From the NCBI GenBank assembly GCA_035222895.1, contig JAVYIG010006362.1, positions 55,204 to 119,203 on the forward strand: a DNA stretch of 64,000 nucleotides. The letters are read 5' to 3'. The notes under the pieces are model-generated. The model saw only the letters and a program-made list of their open reading frames with translations, was not told the DNA's origin and did no database searches. Every line of letters begins with the position of its first letter. Position 1 is the stretch's first letter. Origin of the DNA: Strongylocentrotus droebachiensis (Eukaryota > Echinodermata > Echinoidea > Camarodonta > Strongylocentrotidae). This document shows positions 12,689 through 25,330 of this stretch, piece by piece. The translations under genes and the position numbers were made by a program.

Positions 12689-14538
12689 GTAAAGTTGAAC
12701 ATATTCTTGTCTTCTTGTAACTTCTTGGACTACACACCCTCAAGAAAGATTACCAAGAGTCATTTCAAGACTCCTCAATTCTCCCTATCTCTCACATGGT
12801 GCATCTGCAAGCCTACTATTTTTGTTATATGTAGTATTGATCAATTTCAGGTTCATGTACTCTCAGATCAATTTTTAGCACAAGTTTCCTAATTGGGGTA
12901 TTATCTAACTATAGAGGGAGCTGTTTAACCAAACTTTGGCATTGTCTAACTTATTTGTCACACTTTTGACTGTTTCATTGCTTTATCCAACTCATGTACA
13001 GAGCCATTTCAACAATTCAAAGAATTCTGAATTTAAAAAAAGAGAAAAGAATACTGAATGAAATATTACAAGACAAAAACATAATCTATGAGGTTATCAT
13101 TGTCATAGTCTATGTACATTTGGTTTAAGCAGGAAGGAAAGAGAACAACACAGCGTTTTAACTTTTAAAAATACAATTTAAATGCTTGCAATTTTGGAAA
13201 TGTTGAACAGGTATTTAACCTGTGTTAAGAATAAATTACATATATTTTTTTCTTATTCCAAAGATATTAAAGATGAATTCTAACCTTGCTATCAAATGAA
13301 TCAATACCGGTTAGATCTTTGTGATAAAATTAGATGTGGGTAGGATTTGGAATTCTGGGAAAGGCATCAACCACTTTGTGACAAAATTAATGAATTTCCC
13401 TGCATGGAATTTTAGCTCTGATACAATATTGAGATGTCGTCATATTCCCCCAAAAATCTATCAAGATTTTGTAATACTGTTTTTACAATGAAACTTAGTT
13501 TGAATTCTGTGATGTTGTGAAATTTGTTTCTCCTGATATTTACAAATTAAAACCAACTGGGTCTTATAGTCTTGATTGGAAACCATCCTAATTGACTTTA
13601 TACTTTATTTTCACAAACTTTTGAACTTTGTAAACTTGCCAAGTAACTTTCAGTCAGGAGCTTAGATTAACTCTGAGATCCTTGCCAAAAATTTAAATTA
13701 TCTTTAATAAGATTATTGGTGACAAATTTTGAACACACCTTTGCAAGTTTAATTTTGAATTAGAGCAAGGAAATTATACAGCAAGTTATATTTTTTTTCA
13801 AAACCAGAGAAACCTCAAGATTTTTGTTTAGTTGAATTCTGAAAATGTGCATTTTGGAGGGATTTGCTTTTAATATTTTATGCACCCCTTCTGCACTTCT
13901 TTATTGTATAAACTCTCAATTAATTGTTTTTGTTATTGACCTGGTTAGTGTGGTGGTCTTCTTTCTAAGACATTATTTTGTACTCACAAATTCATGGATA
14001 TTTCCACTCATTATTTTTATTCATTATTACTGTATGATGATGAATTGATATTAATACCAAATTGCACTGCGACTTGAATGTTTTGCTAGCAAAATATAAT
14101 CCACAAATATGATAATCATGGTTTATATATGAGCTTTATATAATGCATGTTACATATATGTCAACCTGTTGTTTATTCATATTTATTCACTTTCAAAGAA
14201 AAGAAACCGTTTAATAAATTATATTATATCAAATTCACATCAATATATATATATATATATCTCCCATCAGTTTGAAATAAAATTGCATTAACTCGTAACA
14301 CTTTGCGCAGAGCTAACACCCTTGTATGAGTATTGTCTATTGAGAGCCAGAAGGGCATTAACTCTATGCAAAGTGATATCAGTTGATGCCATTCTTACTC
14401 CAAACAGATGATTATTAATCCATTTTAAAGACTACCCTTGTCTGCTTTTATATTTTATCCATGTTTTATATATCATTACTCACTGCTCTCTCTCTCTCAC
14501 TGCACCCCATATACCGTACTCCATATTGACATGAACAG
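12689..14538 (+). other. Gene 1 intron with hairpin copy B
   Basis: AT-rich, no coding signal. It holds an AT run at 14243-14260 and hairpin-family copy B at 14344-14402, about 140 nt before the acceptor. Confidence 0.7.
14344..14402. repeat. Hairpin-family copy B
   Basis: Left arm GAGCCAGAAGGGCATTAACTC matches the family core exactly. The right arm (AGTTGATGCCATTCTTACTCC) is decayed and is followed by AAACAGA, as in the longer copies. Confidence 0.7.
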
Positions 14539-14670
14539 ATTGCAGTTTTAATGAGCATGATCCCCTAGCTCGTTCGTCCTCGAGTAAAAGTGATCATTCC
14601 ACGTCAAGCTTCAGTGAAGAATTTGCACGAAAGTTACAAGAATGGGAGAAAATGAGACTGAGACCTACAG
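14539..14670 (+). CDS. Gene 1 exon with first EFARKLQEWEKMR motif
   Basis: The exon is 132 nt and phase 1 to phase 1, with acceptor acatgaacag and donor ACAG|GTGATG. Joined to the upstream exon it starts DCSFNEHDPLARSSSSK and ends SFSEEFARKLQEWEKMRLRP. The motif at 14616-14657 (EEFARKLQEWEKMR) occurs twice more in the next exon, so this is a repeat unit of the protein. The polypyrimidine tract is weak; the exon is supported by phase agreement and by the motif match. It contains no start codon in this frame, so a search limited to ATG-initiated frames would miss it. Confidence 0.8.
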
Positions 14671-17600
14671 GTGATGATGCTTAACCCTTAAGTTACCAGA
14701 GACAGAAATACCATATAAAACCTATGGTGTTTTGGTCTTGTGGTAACCAGAGACTTAGATATGCATGGCATGTAGGACAAATGCAAGAAAGAGTTTAGTT
14801 TCTAATGAATGACTAGAACAGATTATTTTTTAGAGAGTTGCATCCCAGCCAGCCATTTTTATTTAACCTTAATAATATAGTTTCCCAATTTTTCATAACC
14901 AATCTTTCGCCTACAAATTCATGGTAAGTTTTGAAGCATGTCTGGCATAGCAGCAATTATTGCATGTTATATTGCTGCTTGACAAAATACTTCAGTTGTT
15001 GGAATGTCTATGCTTGTAGAAATATTCAAGGGAATAAGCATACTAGGCAATAAGAAGGAAAACAATTATGAAATAGACACCTTAAAGCCCCACTGTATTA
15101 CTTACAGCTACTTGCTCCCTCTGTATAGAACACAATGCCAAAGCGGTGCCCGTTGGTCCCCCATGATCCTCTTTTTCTTATGTTAATTGAGAGCTGATTT
15201 GATGAGATAACCACCTATCAGTGACCTTGCTGGGTGGTCTAATCCCTCCTGGCCAAACTAGTACAGACAGGCTTTAAGAAATGCATCCGATAGAAAGAGC
15301 AAGGAACAAGAAATTTGAATGAATTTCCTGCCCTTTGAACCCAGTGTAGGTGACTCCTTGTCAAAGGATTTGGTAATTTTTGTAAAGATTTAGCATTTAA
15401 TGCTCATCCAATAACTACATGTATCAAGTTTGGCAGGGAACTACTAACTACTTCTACTTAGGACTTCCATATTTTCAACTGGCCACATGCTGAATTCATG
15501 TTTCCTACAGAGTTCACTTTGCTTCACATGGGAGGGTGGAGGGGGTATAGGGCCAACAGAAAGACAAGTGAACATTGACCGTAAGATGAAGGAATAGAGA
15601 CAAGACAAGACAAGAAGAATCAGATAAACATCAGACGGGAAGGGGATTGGAGACAATGAGATTCTAAAGGGATGTATACATTAATTAAATGTTTTATAAC
15701 AGTCCCATTGGATAATGATTATGGGGTATTATTTCCCCCGTCTTGATCAGATAAATTAGCAAAAAGGATTTCCATCTATCCTTGTTATGGTAGTGATAGT
15801 CTAGACTTCAACCCTTAAAGAGGTACATCATTTAGAGTCCATGAGCTAATTAATTTTACTCTAATCTAAATCGGAATTTAACCTTTTATTGAAGTTTCAA
15901 TCATTAATCTTGTAATGGTTTTGTTCCATAATTGCAAAAAGTCTCTTCTCAGGCCAGTCATATATTGTGTTTTAAAAAGGTCTCGAACAAAAGATGTTGT
16001 GCTGACTCTATATTTGTTACTTCATGCATTTAATCATTTATTTTGTTTGCTTCTTCTGTGAACCTTTGATGAAGTTTCATTTAATAGCATGCTGTGTAAC
16101 TGTAACTCTGAAGTCCTTCCACTTTTAAAACTACTTCAGATGCAGACTTTTGTTTATTAAGTTGTCACGTCTTCTTTTTATCAATTAATCAAAATCTAGA
16201 AGATAATGCATGCTTGTGTCGCATGATCTGTATAATGCATGTGTAGACTTGAGAAATGCTTGACAGTACCTTTTTGTAACAATTTGTCTTCTTGAATATT
16301 TGTAATAATACTAAACTGAAATCAAATACAAATTTTCTTTTCCCCTGTTACACATGTCTTTCACATACAAAAGGAGTACGAATATAAGGAACAATTTGCC
16401 AGTTTGTAAGTACAAAATGGTACATTGCTATTGTGGTGTTGTATTCGATGTGCCATTCGTTTGCAGTTCCAAACCTTCTTAAATTCTATCATTTGTCTTT
16501 TCTTCACTCTCATTTCTTGTATTTTTATTATTTGATGGGTTTTATTACATTTTGTTTGATATTTTTTGTGTTTTTCAAGGATTTCCTTCAAATCTTGATG
16601 TGAAAAAATGATCATATTCCTCTTTTATGCTTATGAATTTTTTTCCTCATTAATATAATGTCTTCTAACTCATCAAATACTTAATTTGATGTGCTTGTCA
16701 TCTGGACGTGGTGTTGGAATCGTATAAAGTTCTATCCATTTTGTATACTCTTCTAATTTTCACATAATTTTTTTATTTTACTTGTTCTTTCAATTTGATG
16801 TGTCATTAATGATCATTATAACAAATTTGCAGATCCAAAATGACGGAATAGATGTACTTAACAATTATCTCATTTTGTAAATAAAGAAAGACAGGAACTA
16901 CCCACTTTCTCTAGGCAATGTGTAAAATGAATATTGCATAATCTGCATCATAATTTGTTTTTTTAAGTCGTTCAACCAAAGTTTGACTTTATTTTAAGGC
17001 TTGACCACCCGTCCTAATTGCTTCAAGTTAAGATGAAATTAATGAGATAGATTTCTGAGAGATGGACTGACGAAGCCCCTCCTAATAGGTATCCAAATAA
17101 TTAGTGATAATCCACAAAATGTCAGTTATTTGACAACTAACTTACTAGAGCAAAACTCTAATCAAGATCTGTCAGTTCCAATTAGAATCATGCTGCATGG
17201 ATCCAGAACTAAAGTTTACATTTTAAAAACTTAATCTCCCATAATTTTTCAAAGAGACTGGGATAACTCCTCTTCATTTTAGACGGATGCTCGCATACCT
17301 CTATCACTAACATAGATAAGCAAATGATGTATTAAGTCAATTATGTCCAGGGCTTATGTCCACAAGGGGGTTTACCTTATTTCTGGTTGCAAGAAGGTTG
17401 CAATCAGGACATTGATGAAGAGGAAATTTCTTTGAGATTTGAGGGATTTGGGCCGCTGACCTATGATTCATAACGACTGGAGACGAAGGAGGATCAAACT
17501 GATTAGTGCCGAACGATCTTACACATATGGCTTATATATTGCCTTTGCTACTATACAAAGCGAGTTTACGTGTTTCTATTGAATATCAAGTTACCTATAC

Positions 17601-20600
17601 AGCTGGACGTGTTGTGATAAGAGATTCCTGTGCTAAAATGGATTTCTATTAATATACATAATGTTTCCTGTTGTAGATTCTATACTCTCTTTGTTTAGTT
17701 TTTGCCATTCAAAATTGGGTTCTTTTATATTCGCCTTTCTTTATGAGTAATATGTGGTTCAGATAATGAACTTAAATTGTTATTTTATATCTAAGAGCCT
17801 TTTTATAATTACCGGTATATACTTATAATAAAAGTATATCTTTTAAATCAAAACCTTTAGAGTATAGAGGTTTTGATTAAATCAAATTTCAGATAAAGTA
17901 ATTGTAAGGTTTTTGAGCATTGGACCGTCCCCTAGTGATTTAAAAAAAATTAAGACTATGAATAGATATTGGAGATAGTTTCAAATAATGCACTGCTATG
18001 ATTCCACAGACTTGAACACTAGCTGCTGCTGATGGTGATGATTGTGGTAATGGTGATGATTCTTCACAGCATTTATTTGGTGCCATATTTCTGTGTTAAA
18101 CAAAAGGTACATGCCCCTGCAATAAAGTCATTAATTTGCTTATTTACTGATTAGAGCAACTCTTCTGGTTCACTCACAGTGTACAAAAAATGAAGATAAA
18201 AAATATCATAAAACATGATGTTTACAGTAATGGATGTCTATGAACTATCCAACCAAGTTCACATAGAGGTTGATGTGGAATACTCCCCTGAGACTCACAT
18301 AATGTACTCCAATGACTAAGTGATCTCCAGACGATCTTCCGCTGGTCTCACCCGCCCATCCTCTCCTTAATGCCACATGGCGTATCCATCTTTTATCCGT
18401 CTCATATGTCTTGCCAATGGCCAGATTCAGGCTTATGTTCCTGTACGTCATTAAGCCAGTCTGTAGAGCTAAAGAATTGATCATACATGGCTGTGATGGT
18501 CATTACATATCAAAGAATCATGTTTGAGTCAATCTAGAGAGAGAAAATAAAAAGATTATTCATGTCTGTGATGATCAATCTATCTTAGGGTCATGATCGA
18601 GGGGCATATGTAACACTTCCATCTGATGACATCATGTTTGAGTCTAGATACAGAATCGATTAATCATGTCTTTGATGATCATTGAATCATTTGGCGAGCT
18701 GAATGGGGTAGCATGAATTTGATTCATATATTTTAATTTCTTAGTTTTCTAATAAAAGGATAATTAATAATTCAATGAATTTCAACAACAACAAAAAATC
18801 AAAATCAAAGTCACAATAAAAAATCTGGTATAGTGCTAAACATATTTGGAGCATGGGGATAATTATTTATTTTTCAAATGATTGCACCGCCCCCCCCCCC
18901 CCAAAAAAAAAAAAAAAACTTTTCTCCTGCCATGGTTTGTAGGACTTTACATCTGCAGGCATCAGCAACAAAAGATATGAGATGTAATTATGGTTCAAAG
19001 GAAATTCAAAAGGCTAAATCAAATTAACAAAAAATTTAGCAGGATGTGTATTTCTCTTGGGTTTTGGGGATCTGGAGGGGTATAGAGAAGGATGGAGAAT
19101 TATTATTTTTGGATAGTTTTTAATTAGAATCAGTGATGGGTCAGAGAGAGAAAAGAAAGGATTGGATGAGTGTGCAGGGGCAGTCTGATATGCTTGACTA
19201 GGTGAAGGTTAATGGCTGTAGGGTTAGAGACAAGCTTTATGAGTAATCAGTGTTTCTCTTTTAAACACTTTTTCACACTTTCAAATTATGATTACTCTTT
19301 GCCCTGTTGTCCTTAAATCGTTATTGAAAGGGAACTTTGGCAAAATCAAATAATTTAGAGCAGGAAGTGTATTTCTCTTGGGTTTTGATGTCTGGAAGGG
19401 GTATTGAATTGTCCTAGGATTTCTTGCAGGTTTTTTGTTCCGCTAGATTTATATCTGACCCAATAATCCAACTGTTACTGGTGCTAGGTTCATTTGATTT
19501 AACATGGGGACCAGACCAGCTCCAAAAGCAAAGAATGTCACAGGGATTGTAGGTTACGGCATTAAACTGGTTATGTGGAAATGGTTATTCTCACTTTCCC
19601 CTACTTGCCCCCTTTCTTGTTTCATTGCTTGCTATGCATATTATTTTGTTACTGGATTAATGCCATCTCAGTTATTAGCACTTCCATTTTCCTTGAAACC
19701 TTCGAGACAACCCCTGCAGGGATCATGCGTCAGGGGTATTAAGTTTTCAACTCTATGACTTGCAATAGATGTCACTTTACTTTCTTCTACATCCTGTACA
19801 ACAAGAAAAGAGGAAGGGCTTGATGATTTTGGGAGGATGTAAATTGACAATAATGTCTTGTAAATTGCCTGTCATGATGGAGACCTAATCTTGTAATCCC
19901 ATATGATGAAGATGAGTGATGGTTATAGAAGGAAAGAGACAAGGCTAGAATCTCAGCTAGGACCCACAGGAGATGCTTCCATTGTTGCATATGCAGCCTC
20001 TCAGGGATAAGCACTTGCGTAATATCCGCATGCATAATATCCGCATGGCAACAGATTAACTGAAATGTGTTCAGGAGTGAAGGCTATTGCCCATGAGCGA
20101 TTTTGTTCTATAGGGAAAATGAAGCAGATTGCTCTAAATTCATGAGCGATTAAAAAATTAAATTTCTAAGGGATGTATTAGTTTTGGGGTTGGAAAGTTA
20201 CAATCAAATTACATATTGAGCTGTAATCCCTATAAGATGCCTTAGAAATTGAGCAGTTATTCTTAGAATTCTCTTTGGAATATTCACCTGATTAGGGAGA
20301 TAGGGGTGGGAATTTGATTTGTCAATTTCTTGAGTCAGTAGTCAACCAATGATGACATATATGATATTTGATGCTTTTGCTAACTATAGACAAATAAAAA
20401 TGTGGGCGAAAAAAGAAGACTCTGAACAGGGAATAAAGGAAAGACATAGATAAAGAGAGTTGAGAGAGGGAAACAGAGACAGATTCAGAGACATAGATTA
20501 GCATGACAGAGGGACAGACAGACAGATATATTGACAGATAAGGATAGAGAATGCTACCTAAGTTTATTAGATTTTTCTTTTGTTCATTTTTATTTTTACA

Positions 20601-20976
20601 ATTATTTTCTCTGCTGTGCATGGTCTGTTCATGGCATTTTACAGAACTACTGCAATAATATGCATGCAAAGACAATGCATTCTGCTTCATCTATTTGTTT
20701 GTCAAAAGTAATACATGTAATGTTTGTGTATTTGTATCTGAATAGAAATTTGACAAAAGCTGTCAATAATATTTTGTGCCAACTGAATATGCATGATGTG
20801 TTGCAGCAGAATCCTAGCAAGTTTAATCACTTTTTATACATGGCGAATCTGGTGATGTTGTGATTGAAATCAAATCAAATATTTTATTGATCTTCATCCA
20901 ACTTTAACCATTTAAACATTACTTAAATGAAAATTAAAACTTAACATCTCCTTTTCTTTCTATGATTTTTCTGTAG
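14671..20976 (+). other. Gene 1 intron, 6.3 kb
   Basis: I see no exon. Content: a short palindrome at 17846-17878 (AATCAAAACC with GGTTTTGATT), a moderately GC-rich unique block at about 18245-18484, diverged repeats with ATCATGT and GTGATGATCA at 18486-18690, a C/A homopolymer junction at 18891-18918, and a 60 bp direct repeat (19022-19086 and 19346-19406). A LINE- or SINE-like antisense tail (GAAATCAAATCAAATATTTT) lies at about 20866-20895, just before the acceptor. Confidence 0.6.
19022..19406. repeat. Diverged direct repeat pair
   Basis: Both ends contain GTGTATTTCTCTTGGGTTTT preceded by ATTTAG, AGCAGGA and followed by a TCTGGA-GGGGTAT stretch, about 325 bp apart. This looks like an old tandem duplication. 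Confidence 0.7.
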
Positions 20977-21801
20977 GTCATGCTCCATTACTGAAGCAAG
21001 GATCAGTGGAGAGTGGCCCTGATGCACCATCCTGTCCTGTGGACATACAATCAGAACTGAACAAAGGTCTTACAGAAGAGTTCAGCAAGAAACTTGCAGA
21101 ATGGGATAAGATGAAGAAGTCTGCATATGGTGCGACCAGCCCAAAGGGTGAACCTAAGCAAAAGAAAAACAACAAGGAGAAGAAGGACAGTACCAAGAAC
21201 TCCAAGGAAAAGGAGAAGGAGAAAGAAAAGCAGAAGAATAAAGAGTCTCCCATATTGACCAGGAGAAGCAAGTCCCCCGAGGCCAAACTGTCAAGGAACA
21301 TTGTAGTCATTGAGGATGCGGATGGACAACTAAAACTAGAGGGCGCTTCGAAGGAATTCTCCAAGCGCTTCCAGGAGTGGGAGAAGATGAGAAGTCAGTC
21401 TTCCATGAACACTTCAGACAGTGACTCTCCAACCCAGAGGGTGCGGAAGCAAGGTTCTGAGGATAGCAGTGAGCCAGGTCCTCAGAGAGAACGAGAGGTG
21501 TCCCCTAGAAGGATGGACGACTCCTCAAAGACCACACCATCAAAGATGGACAACGCTCAGGCTCAGAAGAAGGTAGGCGCAACATCCCATGAGGCAGGGT
21601 CCCAATCTGAGTTCCCGGATGATGGGAGGCCAGGGGAGGATGCAGTCTTTGCAGAAGCGGAGGAACACATCACCAAGCTGGAGGAAAAGAACACGTTCCT
21701 AGCAACCCAGCTCAAGAGGAAAGATGTCAACCTCCAGGCTGTCCAATCAGAGCTTGAGACGATGCAACATCAGCTGGAACAGATAGGAGGTAGCAAGAGA
21801 G
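20977..21801 (+). CDS. Gene 1 exon: two EWEKM motifs plus coiled coil
   Basis: The exon is 825 nt, phase 1 to phase 1, with acceptor tatgatttttctgtag and donor AGAG|GTAAGC. It encodes 275 residues. Motif copy 2 (EEFSKKLAEWDKMK) is at 21075-21116 and copy 3 (KEFSKRFQEWEKMR) at 21351-21392. Between them is a Lys/Glu-rich segment (KEKEKEKEKQKNKES) and RRSKSPEAKLSRNIVVIEDA. After copy 3 comes a Ser/Pro/Arg-rich linker, then a predicted coiled coil at about 21651-21787 (EEHITKLEEKNTFLATQLK and onwards, with heptad-like Leu spacing). The codon-like composition and length make this one of the two surest coding regions in the window. Confidence 0.92.
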
Positions 21802-22073
21802 GTAAGCATTAACATAGCATCCTTAGCATGAAGTGACTAAAGCATAAAACCTACGTTGCTTCTTGCTTCCAACACAGGCTTTACGTAGGTAGGACTAGTG
21901 AAAGTTTATAATTCCACTTTCCTCTTCCACCTCCACATAAGATTCCAACATTCTAATCAGCAATCATTTAGGATATAATGAGCAGTCTGTGAACTAGTAG
22001 TTTTTGGTAGAATTAGATAAAATTAATAAAACTATAGTCATATTTTGCTGAGGGTAGCGTCATCAGTATGAAT

Positions 22074-22268
22074 GTTTTCTTTCCTGTGGGTCTGATATCA
22101 TATGTCTGCCTTATGTTAAGTGGTATCAGGGTGATTGTGTTTTCTTTCCTGTGGGTCTGATATCATATGTCTGCCTTATGTTAAGCGGTATCAGGGTGAT
22201 TGTGTTTTCTTTCCTGTGGGTCTGATATCATATGTCTGCCTTATGTTAAGCGGTATCAGGGTGATGAG
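22074..22268. repeat. Three tandem 65 bp units
   Basis: Each unit starts GTTTTCTTTCCTGTGGGTCT and ends near GGTATCAGGGTGATTGT, repeating at 22074, 22139 and 22204. The units are almost identical (one T/C difference seen), so the array is young. Confidence 0.93.
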
Positions 22269-24164
22269 AGGGTTCTGGTTGGATCATGAAACAAATATGT
22301 TCCATGTTTCCCCATTGCACGGAATTATCATGAAAATGGATCAACAATGAGGAGAATTCTTTAAAAAATTGAGCAGAATAGTGACTCCCAAACTCATGAA
22401 ACATCACAGATTCAATTTAACTGGTTCAGATACATCTGTTCAATGTTAATTCAATCAAACCGGATATCTGGAGAATATCTTATTGGGCTGGGCCTGTCTT
22501 AGGACAAGACATATATATTTGATCAATTTCAGCTGTAAAAATTTCTTGTAGAAGTTAAGAGAATGTTTTGATCATATGATCATCTGCTTTGCAAAGATAG
22601 AGCAGATGTCTCATATAAGCCAATTGATTTCTACCATTCCCGATGTTTCTTGTAAAGTATCATTAGTTTGCATTCATTCCCTAAGAATTATCAGCTGAGA
22701 ACCCATTCATAGACTCTCCTGATATTGACACATCTGTTATGATGAATGTTGTTCAGTGCTGTCTCTCATTAGCAGGCTTGGTCGATGTGAAAGAGATTGT
22801 TTAAAGAAAAGTTTAACAGATCTCTCATTAGTGACATTCACATTGAGTGAGTTCTGAATAATAAAGCACACATGTATACCAATCAAATTAGGCAGCTGTT
22901 AACTCATTTATCTCAAGTTTGTTTGATTTAACTTTTTTGATAATTTGGTTTAATTTTTGTAATATTTGGTTTAAAGTCTTTTATTTGGTTGAAGGTTGTA
23001 ACATTAACGATTTAAGTACTATCTTGCTATAGCAGCAAGGGAATCTTTCAATTTAGAAACAGAATATAGCAAGAGAAAAGATAAGTTTAAGTTCAGGGTA
23101 AGTTAGTGGATGTGGACAGATCTTGGGATAGATAGCATGTCTGGCTGGTAGAAAACAGATCAGTCAGGCAGGGCTGACAGGATCCAACCCAGGAATGTCA
23201 GGATCCAATAGGAAAGACCATCACACCTTGGTCCCAAGCAGGGGATGGGTTAAGCCTGTCTGTCGTACAAGGTCCGTCATGATCCAAGCGGACCTTCGAG
23301 GGAGGAAATTGAGCAAATTTAGGCCTGTCACGCGGGCGGGCGGAACCCTCACGACGGAGCCGTGAATCTGCAGGTTTCTCGGTCGTGGTGATGTCAATCA
23401 GGAGATGTCCTCGTCTCCATGGCATCACTCTACATCACATGCCTGCCATAGCTCTTCAAATACCGTAGAAACTGTCAGAAATTTGAAGTTGACCGAAAAC
23501 AGGAAAAATGCTCAAGAGTCAAGACCAAGACAATATTAAGGATTAGTGTAAGGTGCCTGTTGTGCTTTGGGTCTTTCAAACATCTGTTGGAAAGCATTAT
23601 TCAAAATATGAAAAATTGTATTGACAAGCAAAGTGATGACTATTAGTTGATACTCTGATGAAAGGGAAGTACTCTAGCTTTTTATGCAACATGTAATTCT
23701 AAGGAAGTGACATTTTGAATCATATTGATATCAGTGATATCTTGACTTTTAAAAAGTCCTATAAGTTGCCTTTAGAGAAACAGATGATCCTTCTATATGG
23801 ACTTCATATTAAGACATATCCCACTTGAGACATTTCTTCTGCTATTACATCAAAAGAATGTTTTATTTATCACTACCAGAACATATAGTAGGCCTGCATG
23901 TACTACAAAATATTGCTTCTTAAAAGCTATTTAGGTACCATACCTAAAGAGCTTTAAAAAAAAATTGTAGTATATCTACAACCTGTACATGTTTTTCCAT
24001 CATTAAAAATAACGTCATTTATAAATTATATTATATTACATTGGAAATTTGACTATAATCGGTGAAACAGGTTTGACATTAATTTGGTATAAAAAGACAT
24101 ATCCATGTGGCCTTTAGGTGTGTTATACAGGTGGCGTTTCATATTAGATTTTCCAACTACTTTT

Positions 24165-24614
24165 CAGGCGCGGATCTACGGGGGGGTTTAGGGGGTTTAA
24201 ACCCCCCCCTTGGGCGGCCCAAAAAAAAAAAAAAAAAAAAGGGAAAAAAAAAGAAAAAAAGAAAGAAAAAAAGAAAGAAAAAAAGAAAGAAAAAAGAACG
24301 CACGCTGGAGAGAAACCCTTTCAAGTGCAAATATTGTGAGAAGATATTCAACTCATCTGGTAACTTAACCAAACACATGATAACTCTGGATATAACTGTG
24401 TATTAAACTGTTACTTGATTTAAAAAGACGTTATCATGCACTGCTTTTTATGGTCTCCATTGTGTTAATAGATGCCAGGAAAACATCACTTACGGGGTTC
24501 AAATAAACACCCCAAAAAAAATCGGCTCGCCGCTTCGCGGCTCGTGGACGATGCTTTGCATCGTCATTATTTTGGTCAAACCCCCCCCTTAGCAAAAAGC
24601 TAGATCCGCCCCTG
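24165..24614. mobile_element. hAT-like non-autonomous element, copy 1, with zinc-finger fragment
   Basis: Ends CAGGCGCGGATCTA and TAGATCCGCCCCTG are inverted repeats with one mismatch in the first dozen bases. The 5 bp CTTTT flanks both sides (24160-24164 and 24615-24619) as a target-site duplication. CAGGG-type ends are typical of hAT elements, and a 5 bp duplication fits the hAT5 group. Inside are a G-run/C-run palindrome (GGGGGTTTAAACCCCC), a poly(A) tract, and at about 24298-24390 a fragment reading PFKCKYCEKIFNSSGNLTKH, a C2H2 finger that has lost its last His. There is no transposase. Confidence 0.85.
24298..24390 (+). pseudogene. C2H2 zinc-finger fragment inside the transposon
   Basis: The reading CKYCEKIFNSSGNLTKHM gives C-x2-C-x12-H, and the preceding bases read THAGEKPF in the frame shifted by one. 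That is the classical inter-finger linker, so a frameshift has occurred. The second zinc-binding His is absent. It appears to be a captured and decayed piece of a Kruppel-type gene. The second element copy (27168) lacks it apart from the final HMITLDI-coding bases. Confidence 0.65.
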
Positions 24615-25009
24615 CTTTTTTGTTGTCATTGGTCAGTATAAAACTTGTTGGGCTCTTAATTCTGCAGTAGTGGTCAACTGATAAAAAGATACCATAAATA
24701 AATGTACATGTTATCTGAGGGATATGGTTGTCAAAATAGAAGAATAAACAGGACAAGTTTGTTCTATGTATTGGGAGACCTTGGGAGGATGCTGTCATCC
24801 AGGTAGTGCTTGTGTTCTTGGTGATTGCACTGTGGATTCTATATATGTCCTTTACTAGCTGAAACATATAGAACGAAGTAGAACCTGTCAACCAGTGATA
24901 GATGAAACATAGAACTGAGTTGAAGCTATTTATGGGCTTCACTAGAGAGAAACACTTGCCAAGTATACTTCAGGGTTTCTCTCCTTTGTAACACATCTTT
25001 TTTATTCCT

Positions 25010-25330
25010 TCTTCCTCTCTCTCTCTCGCTCTCTTTTTATCTGCCTATTTCTATGTCCATTTGTTTTTCTCTCATATTTTCCTTTTCTCCAAATCTGTAT
25101 AGATCTGTGTACCTCATTCTCATCTCTCACCCTCTCCCCCTCCTCTCGCTCTCTCTCTCTATCCCTCTCTCTCTCTCTCTCTCTCTTTATCAGTCTGTCT
25201 GTCTCTCTCTCTCTTTGAGCTTTCTCACTCTCCATTTACTCTTCCTTTCTGTTCTGTTCTCGTTTCCTTTCTCTTCTGTTCTCATTTGTTTTCCTCTCTG
25301 TTCTATTCTCTTCTCATTTCTTCAATGATG
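25010..25330. repeat. CT-rich low-complexity tract
   Basis: Imperfect CT/TTCT repeats over about 320 bp, ending about 580 bp before micro-exon A. No gene. Confidence 0.85.

Noticed and set aside
20322..20863. Overlapping 110-122 codon frames on both strands
   Set aside because: Low-complexity GACAGA repeats and AT-rich intron; no splice support.
24107..24406. 99-codon Lys-rich frame as a zinc-finger gene
   Set aside because: It starts outside the transposon and runs through its A-rich tract; the finger is frame-shifted at the linker and lacks the last His.
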